The notes: a model not told the origin generated them from the sequence alone. A stretch of DNA of 64,000 bases from JAAXGI01 sp965206975 (GCA_965206975.1 OZ242253.1:1-64000), one strand, 5' to 3'. Positions 21,240 to 30,170 are shown, counted from the stretch's first letter. Program-made: numbers and translations.

Positions 21240-21989
21240 GTGGCGCACGTCCTCCCCTTGCGCGGGAAGAAGCCACAGGTGGCGGCGGACACCTTCCTCG
21301 CCCCCACTGCAGTCCTCCTCGGGGACGTGCGGATCGAGCCCGGGGCCAGCGTCTGGTTCGGAGCCATCCTCCGGGGGGACGATCCCGAGCACCCGATCGT
21401 CGTTGGGCCGGGAGCGAATGTGCAGGACGGAGCTGTCATACATGTGGGTAGGTGGGGCCCTACGCTGATCGGTCCGAGGGTAACGGTGGGGCACGGCGCG
21501 GTCATGGAGTCGTGCCGGATCGGGGAGGGGACACTCATCGGGATGAAGGCGGTCGTCCTCCCGAAGGCGCAGGTCGGACGAGAGTGCCTTGTCGCAGCGG
21601 GCGCCGTGGTGCTGGAGGACTCGGAGATCCCGGACAGGAGTCTCGTGGCCGGGGTTCCCGGGAGGGTGAGGAGGAACTTCGAGGAACCGCTCCCGCCGTG
21701 GTTGACCCGGAGTTCGGAGCACTACTCGGAACTCTCCCGCCTCTACTTGGAGGAGGGACTCGGCGAGGCAGGAACGTCGGGACCCGGCGCGCGCCTCCTC
21801 GCCCATGGCGGTCGGGGGGAGGGCGAACCCGGCGGCCAGAGGCCACCGTCCCCTCCGGACGCGGAGCCGAACGTTACGGACGGGCCCGAGGTGATCACGT
21901 GCAGCCTCTGCGGCTCGCCGGTCCTCGAGCGGCACTGCAAGCTGATCTGCGTCCGCTGCGGCTACGAGCGCGACTGCTCCGACCCGTGA
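21240..21989 (+). CDS. Gamma-carbonic-anhydrase-like hexapeptide protein with C-terminal zinc ribbon
   Basis: A 249-residue protein. Residues about 1-175 form a left-handed beta-helix of the gamma-CA/PaaY type (PTAVLLGDVRIEPGASVWFG, RGDDPEHPIVVGPG, NVQDGAVIHVG, VTVGHGAVMESC, GTLIGMKAVVLPKAQVG). Two of three zinc His are kept (VIH and GHG); the third, expected five residues after GHG's His, is Glu (VMESC). Then come a two-helix tail (PPWLTRSSEHYSELSRLYLE), a Gly/Pro linker and a C-terminal CSLCGSPV...CVRCGYERDC ribbon with two CxxC pairs. GTG 21240 directly follows the upstream stop, with GGGGAAG ten bases before. Enzymatic activity is uncertain. Confidence 0.87.
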   Translation: MAHVLPLRGKKPQVAADTFLAPTAVLLGDVRIEPGASVWFGAILRGDDPEHPIVVGPGANVQDGAVIHVGRWGPTLIGPRVTVGHGAVMESCRIGEGTLIGMKAVVLPKAQVGRECLVAAGAVVLEDSEIPDRSLVAGVPGRVRRNFEEPLPPWLTRSSEHYSELSRLYLEEGLGEAGTSGPGARLLAHGGRGEGEPGGQRPPSPPDAEPNVTDGPEVITCSLCGSPVLERHCKLICVRCGYERDCSDP

Positions 21990-22249
21990 GCGGGGGCCGG
22001 CACCCCCACCCACCGTTCCCCCGAGCCGCACCTGCAGCTGGGCGGAATGATGGACGAGCACGATCGTGTACTGTCCGAGGCACGTGCCCGCCCTTCGTCA
22101 CCGGGCAACCCCGGCCCCTACTTCACGGCGGAACACCGACACGGATGATGCGCCGAGCTTGCGCAGTGTGCGTCCTTCCGATGGGTCCCGGGACCATGAT
22201 CCTCCCCTGACTGGGTGGCCGTGCCTCGTTGACGATTCCGTGCGCAAGG

Positions 22250-23200
22250 TCAATCTCGATCGCGGGTGGGTTCGAGGCGCTCGCACGACTCGCCGCTGAG
22301 AGACTGCGGGCGCCCCCGGGCCACCCGCCCACCCCCTCCCGGAGGCGCCTTCCTCGCCGGACCGAGCTGCCAGAGGAGGAGGGCACCCGCCAGCGCCGCG
22401 TTCAGGGAGTCGACACCTGGGGGGAGCGGGATCGAGACCCGGGTCGCGGCCGCCGCGCTCGCCTCAGGCCTCGGGCCGCTCGCCTCGTTCCCGACGAGGA
22501 GCGCCCACGTCCTCCCCTCCGTATCCCGGAGAGCCGACTCCCCCCCGCATGCCCCCGCAAGCTTCCCGGGCGACGGTTCGAAGCCCCGTACGTCGCGCCC
22601 ACCGGGATCCGCCACGATCAACTCCACGCCCCGGGATGCGAGCCACCCGTCCAGCTCCGGCCATGTGGCTTGGTGGAGCGGGAGGGCAAAGGAGAGCCCC
22701 GCGGCAGCGCGAACGGCCTTCGCGCCCCAGAGATCCACCGTCCCATCGAGCGCGATCACACGCTCCACCTCGAGTGCCGCGGCGGCGCGGACGAGCGCCC
22801 CCGCGTTCCCCGGATCCCGAACGCGGTCGAGAACCAGCACCCCGCCGCCGGCCAGTCCCCCCGTCGCGGTAGGGGGCCACTCGGCACTCGGCTCCCGAGC
22901 AATGGCGAGGATCCCCTGCGGGTGCTCCGTCTGGGCAAGCTCGGCGAATCCACGCTTCGGGACCTCGGCCCTGCGAGCCCGGACGCGCTCCCCCGCGAGG
23001 ATCGCCTCGAGACCCGGCGGGAAAGGAACTCCGGTCTCGATTACGACGAGGGCGAGCTCCGCCCCGTGCCAGACCGCGGTCTCGATCGCGCGCGGTCCCT
23101 CGAGGAGGACCGCGCCCTCCCGCACCCTCCCCCTCCGCGTCCGGATCCGCCTGAGGAGCCGCTCGTCTGCGCGCCTTAGAATCGCACCCGGTGCCGCCAC
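22250..23200 (-). CDS. TrmH/SpoU-family RNA 2'-O-methyltransferase
   Basis: A 316-residue SPOUT methyltransferase that probably methylates ribose of tRNA or 23S rRNA using SAM. An N-terminal substrate-binding part (RGRVREGAVLLEGPRAIETAV; AELAQTEHPQGILAIARE) is followed by the SpoU domain with VLVLDRVRDPGNAGALVRAAAAL, GAKAVRAAAGLSFALPLH and the knot motifs LLVGNEASGPRPEA and VSIPLPPGVDSLNAALAGALL. The target nucleotide is not predictable. GTG 23200 is chosen because AGGGGGGAG precedes it; the frame remains open far upstream as a shadow of thiD. It is divergent from thiD. Confidence 0.88.
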   Translation of the reverse strand: MAAPGAILRRADERLLRRIRTRRGRVREGAVLLEGPRAIETAVWHGAELALVVIETGVPFPPGLEAILAGERVRARRAEVPKRGFAELAQTEHPQGILAIAREPSAEWPPTATGGLAGGGVLVLDRVRDPGNAGALVRAAAALEVERVIALDGTVDLWGAKAVRAAAGLSFALPLHQATWPELDGWLASRGVELIVADPGGRDVRGFEPSPGKLAGACGGESALRDTEGRTWALLVGNEASGPRPEASAAAATRVSIPLPPGVDSLNAALAGALLLWQLGPARKAPPGGGGRVARGRPQSLSGESCERLEPTRDRD

Positions 23201-23293
23201 GCGGATCTCCCCCCTAGATTCCCGTCCTTGATTCCTTCCCCGATGACGCCCGGGCCACGCGCTCCCGCTCCCCTCCCTCTTCGGTCGACACGC

Positions 23294-24097
23294 ATGAACG
23301 AGACCCTTCGCCCCATCGCGCTCACGATCGCTGGCAGCGACAGCGGGGGCGGTGCGGGGATCCAGGCAGACATCAAGACCTTCCACGCTCTCGGGGTCTT
23401 CGGAACGAGCGCCCTCACGGCGATCACCGCACAAAATACCCTGGGCGTGAGCGGAGTGCATCCGGTCCCCCTCGAGATCGTGAGGGCTCAGATCGAGGCC
23501 GTGGTCTCGGATCTCCGCCCCGCTTCCGTGAAATCGGGGATGCTCCCCACTCGGGCTCTCGTGGAGACGGTGGCGGACGCGATCGAGTCCGAGGGGCTTC
23601 GGCCCTACGTCCTGGACCCCGTCATGGTGGCGACAAGCGGAGACCGACTCCTCGACGCCGGGGCCGAGGGTACGGTAGCGGGCAGGCTCCTCCCGCTCGC
23701 GAGCCTCGTCACCCCCAACTTGGAGGAGGCGCGGATCCTGACAGGGCTCCCGATCGAGGATGACCGGGGGCAGGGGACGGCGGCGCGGAGACTCGTCGAG
23801 ATGGGGGCGGGCGCCGCCCTCGTAAAGGGGGGGCACGGGACCGGGCCCGAGGTCGTGGACATCCTCTTCGACGGGCGCCGCGAGTTCGTCTGGCGGCACG
23901 CGCGAATCGAGACGAGGAGCACGCACGGCACGGGGTGTACCCTCTCTGCCGCCACCGCAGCCGGGCTCGCCCGGGGGATGCCACTCCGCGAGGCAGTCGA
24001 GGGCGCACTCCGCTTCGTCGAGCGGGCTATCCGTACGGCCCCGGGGCTCGGCAAGGGACACGGGCCCCTGAATCACTTCGCCGATAGCGTGGGCTGA
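23294..24097 (+). CDS. thiD: Hydroxymethylpyrimidine/phosphomethylpyrimidine kinase
   Basis: A 267-residue ribokinase-fold enzyme that phosphorylates HMP and HMP-P in thiamine synthesis. Motifs: ALTIAGSDSGGGAGIQADIK, TSALTAITAQNTLGV, VKSGMLPT, VLDPVMVATSGDRLL, VTPNLEEARILTG, ALVKGGHG and STHGTGCTLSAATAAGLA. ATG 23294 gives the normal N-terminus; upstream in-frame starts at 23228 and 23243 lack family sequence, and none has a clear ribosome site. There is no TPP riboswitch in the short gap to the divergent methyltransferase. Confidence 0.95.
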   Translation: MNETLRPIALTIAGSDSGGGAGIQADIKTFHALGVFGTSALTAITAQNTLGVSGVHPVPLEIVRAQIEAVVSDLRPASVKSGMLPTRALVETVADAIESEGLRPYVLDPVMVATSGDRLLDAGAEGTVAGRLLPLASLVTPNLEEARILTGLPIEDDRGQGTAARRLVEMGAGAALVKGGHGTGPEVVDILFDGRREFVWRHARIETRSTHGTGCTLSAATAAGLARGMPLREAVEGALRFVERAIRTAPGLGKGHGPLNHFADSVG

Positions 24098-24195
24098 GGC
24101 CGGCGGCAGAGGGAGCGGACCCGCGCGCTGGCAGGGGACGAGGGGCGCCGCCTGGACTCCGGAAGCGCTCCGGACCCTTGCCATTTTGGCAGCCG

Positions 24196-24237
24196 CGTGC
24201 CCCGGCATCCGCCGATATGGCCGGACGCCGGGGCACG
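24196..24237. repeat. Perfect 11-bp inverted repeat upstream of dnaK
   Basis: CGTGCCCCGGC (24196-24206) is matched exactly by GCCGGGGCACG (24227-24237) with a 20-base loop containing GCCGATATGGCC. It ends 63 bases before the dnaK ATG. There is no T-run, so it is not an intrinsic terminator for thiD. A CIRCE element (TTAGCACTC dyad) is absent. It could be an operator or a structured 5' leader. Confidence 0.55.
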
Positions 24238-24300
24238 GAGATTGCTACCTCCGGGACGGGAGCAGTTCGTCAGAACCACGAATCCGATTGAGGAGCAGAT

Positions 24301-26220
24301 ATGGCGAAGGTCATCGGCATCGATCTCGGGACCACGAACTCCGTGGTCGCCGTCATGGAGGGGGGTGAGCCCGTCGTGATCCCGAACGCCGAGGGCGGCC
24401 GCACCACCCCCTCCGTCGTGGGATTCTCGAAGGATGGAGAGCGGCTCGTCGGCCAGGTTGCGAGGCGGCAGGCAATCACAAACCCGACGAACACGGTCTT
24501 TTCCGTGAAGCGCTTCATGGGTCGGCGTTTCAGCGAGGTCGAGTCCGAACAGAAACTCGTCCCCTACGAGAGCGTCCGGGACGCGGAGGACCGGATCCGG
24601 ATCAAGATCCCGAATGCAGACAAGCCGTTCACCCCACCGGAGCTCTCGGCGAGCATCCTGCAGAAGATGCGCCAGACGGCCGAGGACTACCTGGGGCACA
24701 AGGTCGACCAGGCGGTGGTCACCGTCCCGGCGTACTTCAACGACTCCCAGCGACAGGCCACAAAGGATGCGGGGAAGATCGCCGGCCTCGACGTCCTTCG
24801 GATCATCAACGAGCCCACCGCCGCCGCGCTCGCGTACGGGCTAGACAAGAAGAAGGACGAAAAGATTGCCGTCTTTGACCTGGGCGGAGGGACCTACGAC
24901 ATCTCGATCCTCGAGCTGGGAGACGGCGTCTTCGAAGTGAAGGCGACGAACGGCGACACGCACCTCGGCGGCGACGACTTCGACCAGCGGGTGATCGACT
25001 GGCTCGTCGAGGAGTTCAAGAAGGACCAGGGGATCGACTTGACCCAGGACGCGATGGCGCTCCAGCGGCTCAAGGAGGCGGCCGAGAAGGCGAAGATGGA
25101 GCTCTCCTCCACGATGCAGACCGATGTGACGCTCCCCTTCATCACGGCGACGCCCGAGGGTCCGAAGCACCTGAACATGACGCTCACCCGTGCGAAGTTC
25201 GAACAGCTCGTGAGCGACCTGATCGAGCGGACGATCCCGCCGATGAAATCCGCCCTCAAAGACGCGGGCCTCGACGCATCGGCAGTGGACGAGGTGATCC
25301 TCGTCGGCGGCTCAACCCGGATCCCGAAGATCCAGGAGGTCGTCAAGGAATTCTTCGGGCGGGAGCCCCACCGGGGCGTGAACCCCGACGAAGTCGTCGG
25401 CGTCGGGGCGGCGATCCAGGGAGGGGTCCTCGCTGGCGACGTGAAGGACGTCCTCCTCCTCGACGTGATCCCCCTGTCCCTCGGGATCGAGACGCTCGGT
25501 GGGGTCATGACGTCACTCATCGAGCGGAACACGACGATCCCGACGAAGAAGGCGGAGGTCTTCTCGACGGCAGAGGACACCCAGACGACCGTCGAGATCC
25601 ACGTCCTCCAGGGCGAGCGGAAGATGGCGCTCGACAACAAGACGATCGGGAAGTTTCAGCTCACCGGGATCCCGCCCGCCCGCCGCGGGATCCCGCAGAT
25701 CGAGGTTACCTTCGACATCGATGCGAACGGGATCCTGAACGTCTCGGCGAAGGACCGTGCAACCGCGAAGGAACAGAAGATCCGGATCGAGGCCTCCTCG
25801 GGTCTCACGGACGCCGAGATCGACCGCATGGTCAAGGATGCGGAAGCCAACGCTACGGAGGATGAGGAGCGCCACAAGAAGGTCGAGGCGAGAAATAACC
25901 TCGACGCCTTCATCTACCAGGTGGAGAAGGACTCAGGGGAGTGGGGCGACAAGGTCGGGGAGGGCGAGAAATCGCGCCTCGACGAGGCGATCGAGGCGGG
26001 TAAGGAGGCGCTCAAATCCGACGACAGCGCGCGGATGAACCAGGCGCGCGACGAACTGATGCAAGCCTTCTCCGCCGCTGGCCAGCAGGTCTACCAAGCC
26101 CAGGCCGGAGAGTCGGGAGGGGCCGACGGCGGAGCCGAGGAGGAGCCGGCTTCACCGGGCGGGGCGGATGAGGACGACGTCGTGGAGGCCGACTACGAGA
26201 TCGTGGAAGAAGGAAAGTAG
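24301..26220 (+). CDS. dnaK: Molecular chaperone DnaK (Hsp70)
   Basis: A 639-residue Hsp70. ATPase domain: VIGIDLGTTNSVVAVMEGG (phosphate 1), VPAYFNDSQRQATKDAG, INEPTAAALAYG, IAVFDLGGGTYDISIL and ILVGGSTRIPKIQEVV. The substrate domain includes DVIPLSLGIETLGGVMTSLI and LTGIPPARRGIPQIEVTFDI. The lid is followed by a Gly/Ala/Glu-rich tail ending DDVVEADYEIVEEGK, the C-terminal EE(V/I)D-like region. GAGGAG nine bases upstream fixes the start. No grpE, dnaJ or hrcA adjoins it; the next gene is a DegP-like protease. Confidence 0.98.
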   Translation: MAKVIGIDLGTTNSVVAVMEGGEPVVIPNAEGGRTTPSVVGFSKDGERLVGQVARRQAITNPTNTVFSVKRFMGRRFSEVESEQKLVPYESVRDAEDRIRIKIPNADKPFTPPELSASILQKMRQTAEDYLGHKVDQAVVTVPAYFNDSQRQATKDAGKIAGLDVLRIINEPTAAALAYGLDKKKDEKIAVFDLGGGTYDISILELGDGVFEVKATNGDTHLGGDDFDQRVIDWLVEEFKKDQGIDLTQDAMALQRLKEAAEKAKMELSSTMQTDVTLPFITATPEGPKHLNMTLTRAKFEQLVSDLIERTIPPMKSALKDAGLDASAVDEVILVGGSTRIPKIQEVVKEFFGREPHRGVNPDEVVGVGAAIQGGVLAGDVKDVLLLDVIPLSLGIETLGGVMTSLIERNTTIPTKKAEVFSTAEDTQTTVEIHVLQGERKMALDNKTIGKFQLTGIPPARRGIPQIEVTFDIDANGILNVSAKDRATAKEQKIRIEASSGLTDAEIDRMVKDAEANATEDEERHKKVEARNNLDAFIYQVEKDSGEWGDKVGEGEKSRLDEAIEAGKEALKSDDSARMNQARDELMQAFSAAGQQVYQAQAGESGGADGGAEEEPASPGGADEDDVVEADYEIVEEGK

Positions 26221-26392
26221 ACGAGCGGCGGGCCGGGCCGGGCCGGTGCCCTAGGCGGAACGGAGAAGCGGACCCGCTGCGGGGTGGCCGTGTAGAACCG
26301 GGTGTCGAGCCAGGACACGATGGCCGGGGGCCGGGGGCCCGCTCCCACCCAACTCAACGCGAATACCTCTGGAACGAAGGGAGTCGTCGCAC

Positions 26393-27958
26393 ATGTTCGA
26401 TCCTCTGCGCTTCAAGACCCGGCTTCTTGTCTACGCCGCCGCCGCCTTTGTCCTAGGCGTCGGGGGCGCCTCGGCAGCGGGGTGGTCGCGCCCGGCCCCC
26501 TTCCCCGTCGTCACGCAGACGCCACGGTTGACGGATGCACAGATCCAGCCGGCGCTCGACCTGAGCGAGGCCTTCGTGAATATCGCCGATGCCGTGACCC
26601 CGAGCGTCATCCGAATCGAGGCGGAACGGCCCGCGGCGCCGACGCCACAGGGCCAGTTCAATCTCCCGCTCCCCGAGGAGTTCCGTCAGTTCTTCGACGC
26701 GCCCGATCCGGACGACCCCAGCGAGTTGCCCCCGCAGACCGCGGGCGGGAGCGGCTTCATCGTAACGCCCGACGGCTACATCCTGACGAACGATCACGTG
26801 GTTGGAGACGCCACGGCGATCCGGGTCTACCTGCAGGACGGGCGGGAGTTCACGGCGGAGCTCGTCGGTACGGATCCGACCACGGACGTCGCAGTCATCA
26901 AGATCGAGGACGAGGACGAGGACCAGGATCTCCCGGTCCTGAGTCTGGGCCGGTCGGCAGATCTGCGCGTGGGCGAGTGGGTGCTCGCAGTCGGAAACCC
27001 CGGCTTCGGCGCGGGGCGGTCTCTTGAGTACACGGTCACCTCGGGGATCGTGAGCGCGATCGGGCGCGGACTCGACCTCATCCAGCGTGAGCTTCAGCAG
27101 GATGAGGCATGGCAGGAACGGTACCAGTTCGCGATCGAGGACTTCATTCAGACGGATGCGGTCATCAACCCCGGCAACTCGGGTGGCCCGATGGTCAATC
27201 TTCGGGGCCAGGTCGTCGGGATCAATTCAGCGATCGCATCTCGGACCGGCTACTACCAGGGGTACGGCTTCGCGATACCGATTGATCTCGCAAGGCGGAT
27301 CATGGAGGACCTGGTGGAGTTCGGCGAGGTCCGCCGCGCCTACCTGGGCGTGTCCATGCGGGAGGTCTCCGCAATCGATGCCGAGCTCTACGGGCTTCCG
27401 AGGCCGATGGGAGCATTCGTTCAGCAGACGGTCCCGGGGAGTCCCGCCGCCTCCGCGGGACTCGAGCAGGAGGATGTGATCGTCTCGGTCGACGGTGTCG
27501 AGGTCGATCGCCCGAGCCAGCTTCAGCTCCTTATCGCACAGCGGCGGCCCGGAGACGAGGTCGCGATCGGCTTCTATCGGGCCGGGGAGGAGCGGGAGAT
27601 CCGCGTGCGGCTTGACCGCGCGCCGCTGGGCCGGGAGCCCGCCGAGGCGCCGGAGCCGCGGGTCAGCTCGCAGGAGCGTATCGGCATCGACGTTACGCCC
27701 CTTGACGCGGATACGGCCGAAAGGCTCGGCTACGAGTCGGCCGGCGGGGTCGTGATCACGGGGGTGAACCCGGCGGGTCCCGCTGCCCGCGCTGGCGTAC
27801 GGCCCGGAATGCGCCTGATGGACATCAACCGCACCGAGGTGGAGACGGTCGAGGACGTGGACCGGATCCTGGGCACTGTCGAGGCAGGAGCGATCGTCTC
27901 GCTACGCCTCGGCCTACCTGGCGGCTCACCCCGGATCGTCAACTTGCGGATCCCGTAG
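26393..27958 (+). CDS. DegP/DegQ-like periplasmic serine protease with two PDZ domains
   Basis: A 521-residue HtrA protease for quality control of envelope proteins. An uncleaved or cleaved N-terminal hydrophobic signal (LLVYAAAAFVLGVGGASAAG) precedes the trypsin-like domain with His135 (LTNDHVVG), Asp165 (TTDVAVIKIED) and Ser263 (NPGNSGGPMV). PDZ1 starts at about AYLGVSMREV (QTVPGSPAASAGLEQEDVIVS) and PDZ2 at about RIGIDVTPLD (VNPAGPAARAGVRPG). AAGGGAG about ten bases before ATG 26393 supports the start. A strong terminator follows at 28014. Confidence 0.95.
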   Translation: MFDPLRFKTRLLVYAAAAFVLGVGGASAAGWSRPAPFPVVTQTPRLTDAQIQPALDLSEAFVNIADAVTPSVIRIEAERPAAPTPQGQFNLPLPEEFRQFFDAPDPDDPSELPPQTAGGSGFIVTPDGYILTNDHVVGDATAIRVYLQDGREFTAELVGTDPTTDVAVIKIEDEDEDQDLPVLSLGRSADLRVGEWVLAVGNPGFGAGRSLEYTVTSGIVSAIGRGLDLIQRELQQDEAWQERYQFAIEDFIQTDAVINPGNSGGPMVNLRGQVVGINSAIASRTGYYQGYGFAIPIDLARRIMEDLVEFGEVRRAYLGVSMREVSAIDAELYGLPRPMGAFVQQTVPGSPAASAGLEQEDVIVSVDGVEVDRPSQLQLLIAQRRPGDEVAIGFYRAGEEREIRVRLDRAPLGREPAEAPEPRVSSQERIGIDVTPLDADTAERLGYESAGGVVITGVNPAGPAARAGVRPGMRLMDINRTEVETVEDVDRILGTVEAGAIVSLRLGLPGGSPRIVNLRIP

Positions 27959-28013
27959 GAAGCAGCGCGGCCGCACCTTCCGGCCACCGTTCGAGCCAAG
28001 ACGGGCCAATTCC

Positions 28014-28051
28014 GGGCCCCGGGGCATGTGCCCCGGGGCCCTCTTGCTTCC
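28014..28051 (+). terminator. Intrinsic terminator after the DegP-like gene
   Basis: A perfect 13-bp stem, GGGCCCCGGGGCA (28014-28026) and TGCCCCGGGGCCC (28029-28041), with a two-base loop (effectively four), is followed by TCTTGCTTCC. It separates the protease transcript from the tRNA-Leu/trigger factor unit. Confidence 0.85.
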
Positions 28052-28074
28052 CTCCCGTCCCGGGGCAACCCGCG

Positions 28075-28103
28075 TTGATGCCCCTTTCGGTCTCGGTTAT
28101 CTT
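28075..28103 (+). promoter_or_regulatory. Putative promoter for tRNA-Leu and the tig-clpPX genes
   Basis: TTGATG (28075-28080), a 17-base spacer and TATCTT (28098-28103) lie just downstream of the terminator and about 27 bases before the tRNA 5' end, with start expected near 28110. Confidence 0.65.
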
Positions 28104-28129
28104 TCGCTCGGCCCCACCTTGACCGAGCC

Positions 28130-28212
28130 GCGAAAGTGGCGGAACTGGTAGACGCGCGAGACTTAGGATCTCGTGGCCCATGGCCGTGGGGGTTCGAGTC
28201 CCCCCTTTCGCA
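28130..28212 (+). tRNA. tRNA-Leu (anticodon UAG)
   Basis: An 83-nt class II tRNA. The acceptor GCGAAAG (28130-28136) pairs with CTTTCGC (28205-28211), discriminator A28212. The anticodon arm GAGAC-TTAGGAT-CTC presents TAG, reading CUA/CUG codons. A long variable arm follows (GTGGCCCATGGCC), then the T arm GGGGGTTCGAGTCCCCC. CCA is not encoded. The trigger factor ATG is only 40 bases downstream, so tRNA and mRNA are probably cotranscribed and separated by RNase. Confidence 0.95.
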
Positions 28213-28251
28213 CTCCTGCCCCCGCTCAACCTGGAACGCCTGAGTTCGCCG

Positions 28252-29508
28252 ATGCCGCTCGACGCATCAAAGCTCGAGGTCTCACTCAAGGAGGAGGAGC
28301 GGTGGCGTCGTATCCTTCATATCACGGTCCCTTGGAGTCTCGTCGAGGCAGAACGGAAGGCTCAGGTCCGGGAGTTGGCAACGACGCTCGATCTCCCGGG
28401 CTTTCGAGCCGGGCGGGTGCCTGATGCGGTCGTGGAGAAGCGGTTCCGGCACGTCGTCGATGAGCGGGCGGTGGGGCAGGTCACGGACGAGGCGTTCCGC
28501 TGCGCTGTTAGAGAGCATTCCCTCCATCCCATCACCCAGGGGGAGATTGGAGCGATTCGATACGCGGCGGGCTCCGACTTGAGTTTCGATGTCTCCTTCG
28601 ACGTTCAGCCCGACATCGAGCTGGCGAGGACCGGGGGTTTTCGCGTCCAGCGCCCCGCGACCCGAGTGCCGGAGGAGCAGGTGGCGGCGTTCCTCGACGA
28701 GATCCGGACACGGGTGGGGACGTGGGTCCCGGAGGAAGCAGGCCGTCCGGGGGACGGTGACCAGGTATCGGTCCGAATCCAGGACAAGTCCGCGGGCGAG
28801 GATGAGGGCACACCCTACGAGTTCGTGCTCGGGAGGGGGGAGGCGATCCCGAACGTCGAGGCTGCGGTCCTGAGCCTCGAGGTAGGTGAGAGGGGCGACT
28901 TCACCATCCGCTTCCCGGAGCGCCCCTCGGAGGCGGAGCGCGAGGAGATACAGGTGACGATCTCTCTCGACGGGAGAAAGCGGCTCGAACTTCCGGAACT
29001 CGACGACGATCTCGCGGCCTCGGCGAGCGACTTCGAGACGCTCGAAGAGTTGAGAGACGATATCCGGAAGCAGCTCTGGCAGGAGGCCGATCGGCGGGCA
29101 GAAGCGGTGCTCCACCGGGAGCTCGCAGAGCAGATCCTCGCCGCCAATCCCTTCGAGGTTCCGGACTCCATGGTGGAGCGGTCCCTGGCAAAGTTCCTGG
29201 CCAGCCGCGGCGAGATGACGGAAGAGGAGGCGAGCGCGGTAAGAGAGCAGTTGAGGCCGCAGCTGGTGCAGGGCCTCAAGCACCAGATCATGATCGACCG
29301 GGTGGCCAAGTCCGAGGGCCTCGCCGCATCCCCCGAAGAGATCGACGCCCAGGTCGAGGCCGTTGCGGCCGGCTACAAGCTCACCGTTCGCGAGACGTAC
29401 GCGAGGCTGCAGAAGTCTGGGCGCCTCGAGGAAATCGAGAAGGGCCTCACGGAGAAGAACGTCTTCGAGCACCTGAAGACGCAATCGGAGATTACAGCGT
29501 CGGCCTGA
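28252..29508 (+). CDS. tig: Trigger factor
   Basis: A 418-residue ribosome-associated chaperone with prolyl isomerase domain. The N-terminal ribosome-docking signature PGFRAGRVP is followed by VTDEAFRCAV; the central FKBP-like domain begins near GRPGDGDQVSVRIQ (the FKBP aromatic pocket is only partly kept), and a long helical C-terminal domain follows. ATG 28252 is the first start after the tRNA that gives the family N-terminus. tig-clpP-clpX is a widely conserved order. Confidence 0.93.
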   Translation: MPLDASKLEVSLKEEERWRRILHITVPWSLVEAERKAQVRELATTLDLPGFRAGRVPDAVVEKRFRHVVDERAVGQVTDEAFRCAVREHSLHPITQGEIGAIRYAAGSDLSFDVSFDVQPDIELARTGGFRVQRPATRVPEEQVAAFLDEIRTRVGTWVPEEAGRPGDGDQVSVRIQDKSAGEDEGTPYEFVLGRGEAIPNVEAAVLSLEVGERGDFTIRFPERPSEAEREEIQVTISLDGRKRLELPELDDDLAASASDFETLEELRDDIRKQLWQEADRRAEAVLHRELAEQILAANPFEVPDSMVERSLAKFLASRGEMTEEEASAVREQLRPQLVQGLKHQIMIDRVAKSEGLAASPEEIDAQVEAVAAGYKLTVRETYARLQKSGRLEEIEKGLTEKNVFEHLKTQSEITASA

Positions 29509-29546
29509 CGGCCGGTACGGGACCATAGGAACACGGACGCAAAGCG

Positions 29547-30170
29547 ATGCCCATCTTTCCCCCCTACGTCATTGAGCGCACGAGCCGAGGAGAGCGCAGC
29601 TACGATATCTTCTCACGCCTCCTCATGGACCGGATCGTCTTCCTCGGGAGCGCGGTCGACGACACGGTCTCGAATATCATCGTGGCGCAGCTCCTCTTCC
29701 TGGATGCGGACGACCCGGAGCGGGATATCTATCTCTACATCAACTCTCCCGGCGGGAACGTCTACGCAGGGCTTGCGATCTACGACACGATGCAGCACCT
29801 GCGCGCTCCCGTGGCGACGTTCTGCGTGGGGATGGCGGCCTCGATGGGGGCGGTTCTCCTCGCCGGAGGCGCACCGGGGAAGCGGAGCGCTCTCCCGAAC
29901 TCCCGCATCCTCGTCCACCAGCCGTCCTCGGGATACCAAGGGACCGCCGCGGACATCGAGATCGCGGCGAAGGAAGTGATCGGGGTTCGCGAGCGGCTGA
30001 ATAATATCCTCTCCAAGCACACCGGGCAGCCGGTCGACAAGATCGCGGCAGACGTTGACCGCGATTACTTCATGAGTCCGGGAGAAGCGCAGGAGTACGG
30101 ACTGATCGATCGCGTCCTCGCGGACCGGGACGCGGTCGAGAAGCCCAAGGACTCCGAGGGGGCGGGATGA
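29547..30170 (+). CDS. clpP: ATP-dependent Clp protease proteolytic subunit
   Basis: A 207-residue ClpP. The Ser-His-Asp triad is visible: CVGMAASMGAVLL (Ser), RILVHQPSSGYQG (His) and, further on, the DVDRDYFMSPGEA region containing the Asp. The N-terminal propeptide is short, and the axial loop segment SRGERSYDIFSRLLMDRIVFL is standard. The gap to tig is 38 bases and to clpX 25 bases. Confidence 0.97.
   Translation: MPIFPPYVIERTSRGERSYDIFSRLLMDRIVFLGSAVDDTVSNIIVAQLLFLDADDPERDIYLYINSPGGNVYAGLAIYDTMQHLRAPVATFCVGMAASMGAVLLAGGAPGKRSALPNSRILVHQPSSGYQGTAADIEIAAKEVIGVRERLNNILSKHTGQPVDKIAADVDRDYFMSPGEAQEYGLIDRVLADRDAVEKPKDSEGAG

Noticed and set aside
22000..23293. TPP riboswitch upstream of thiD
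   Set aside because: No CUGAGA core or paired arms were seen, and the gap to the divergent gene is short; thiE is likewise internal to an operon.
22250..24208. 652-codon minus-strand frame
   Set aside because: Only 22250-23200 is the TrmH-family gene; the rest is antisense to thiD.
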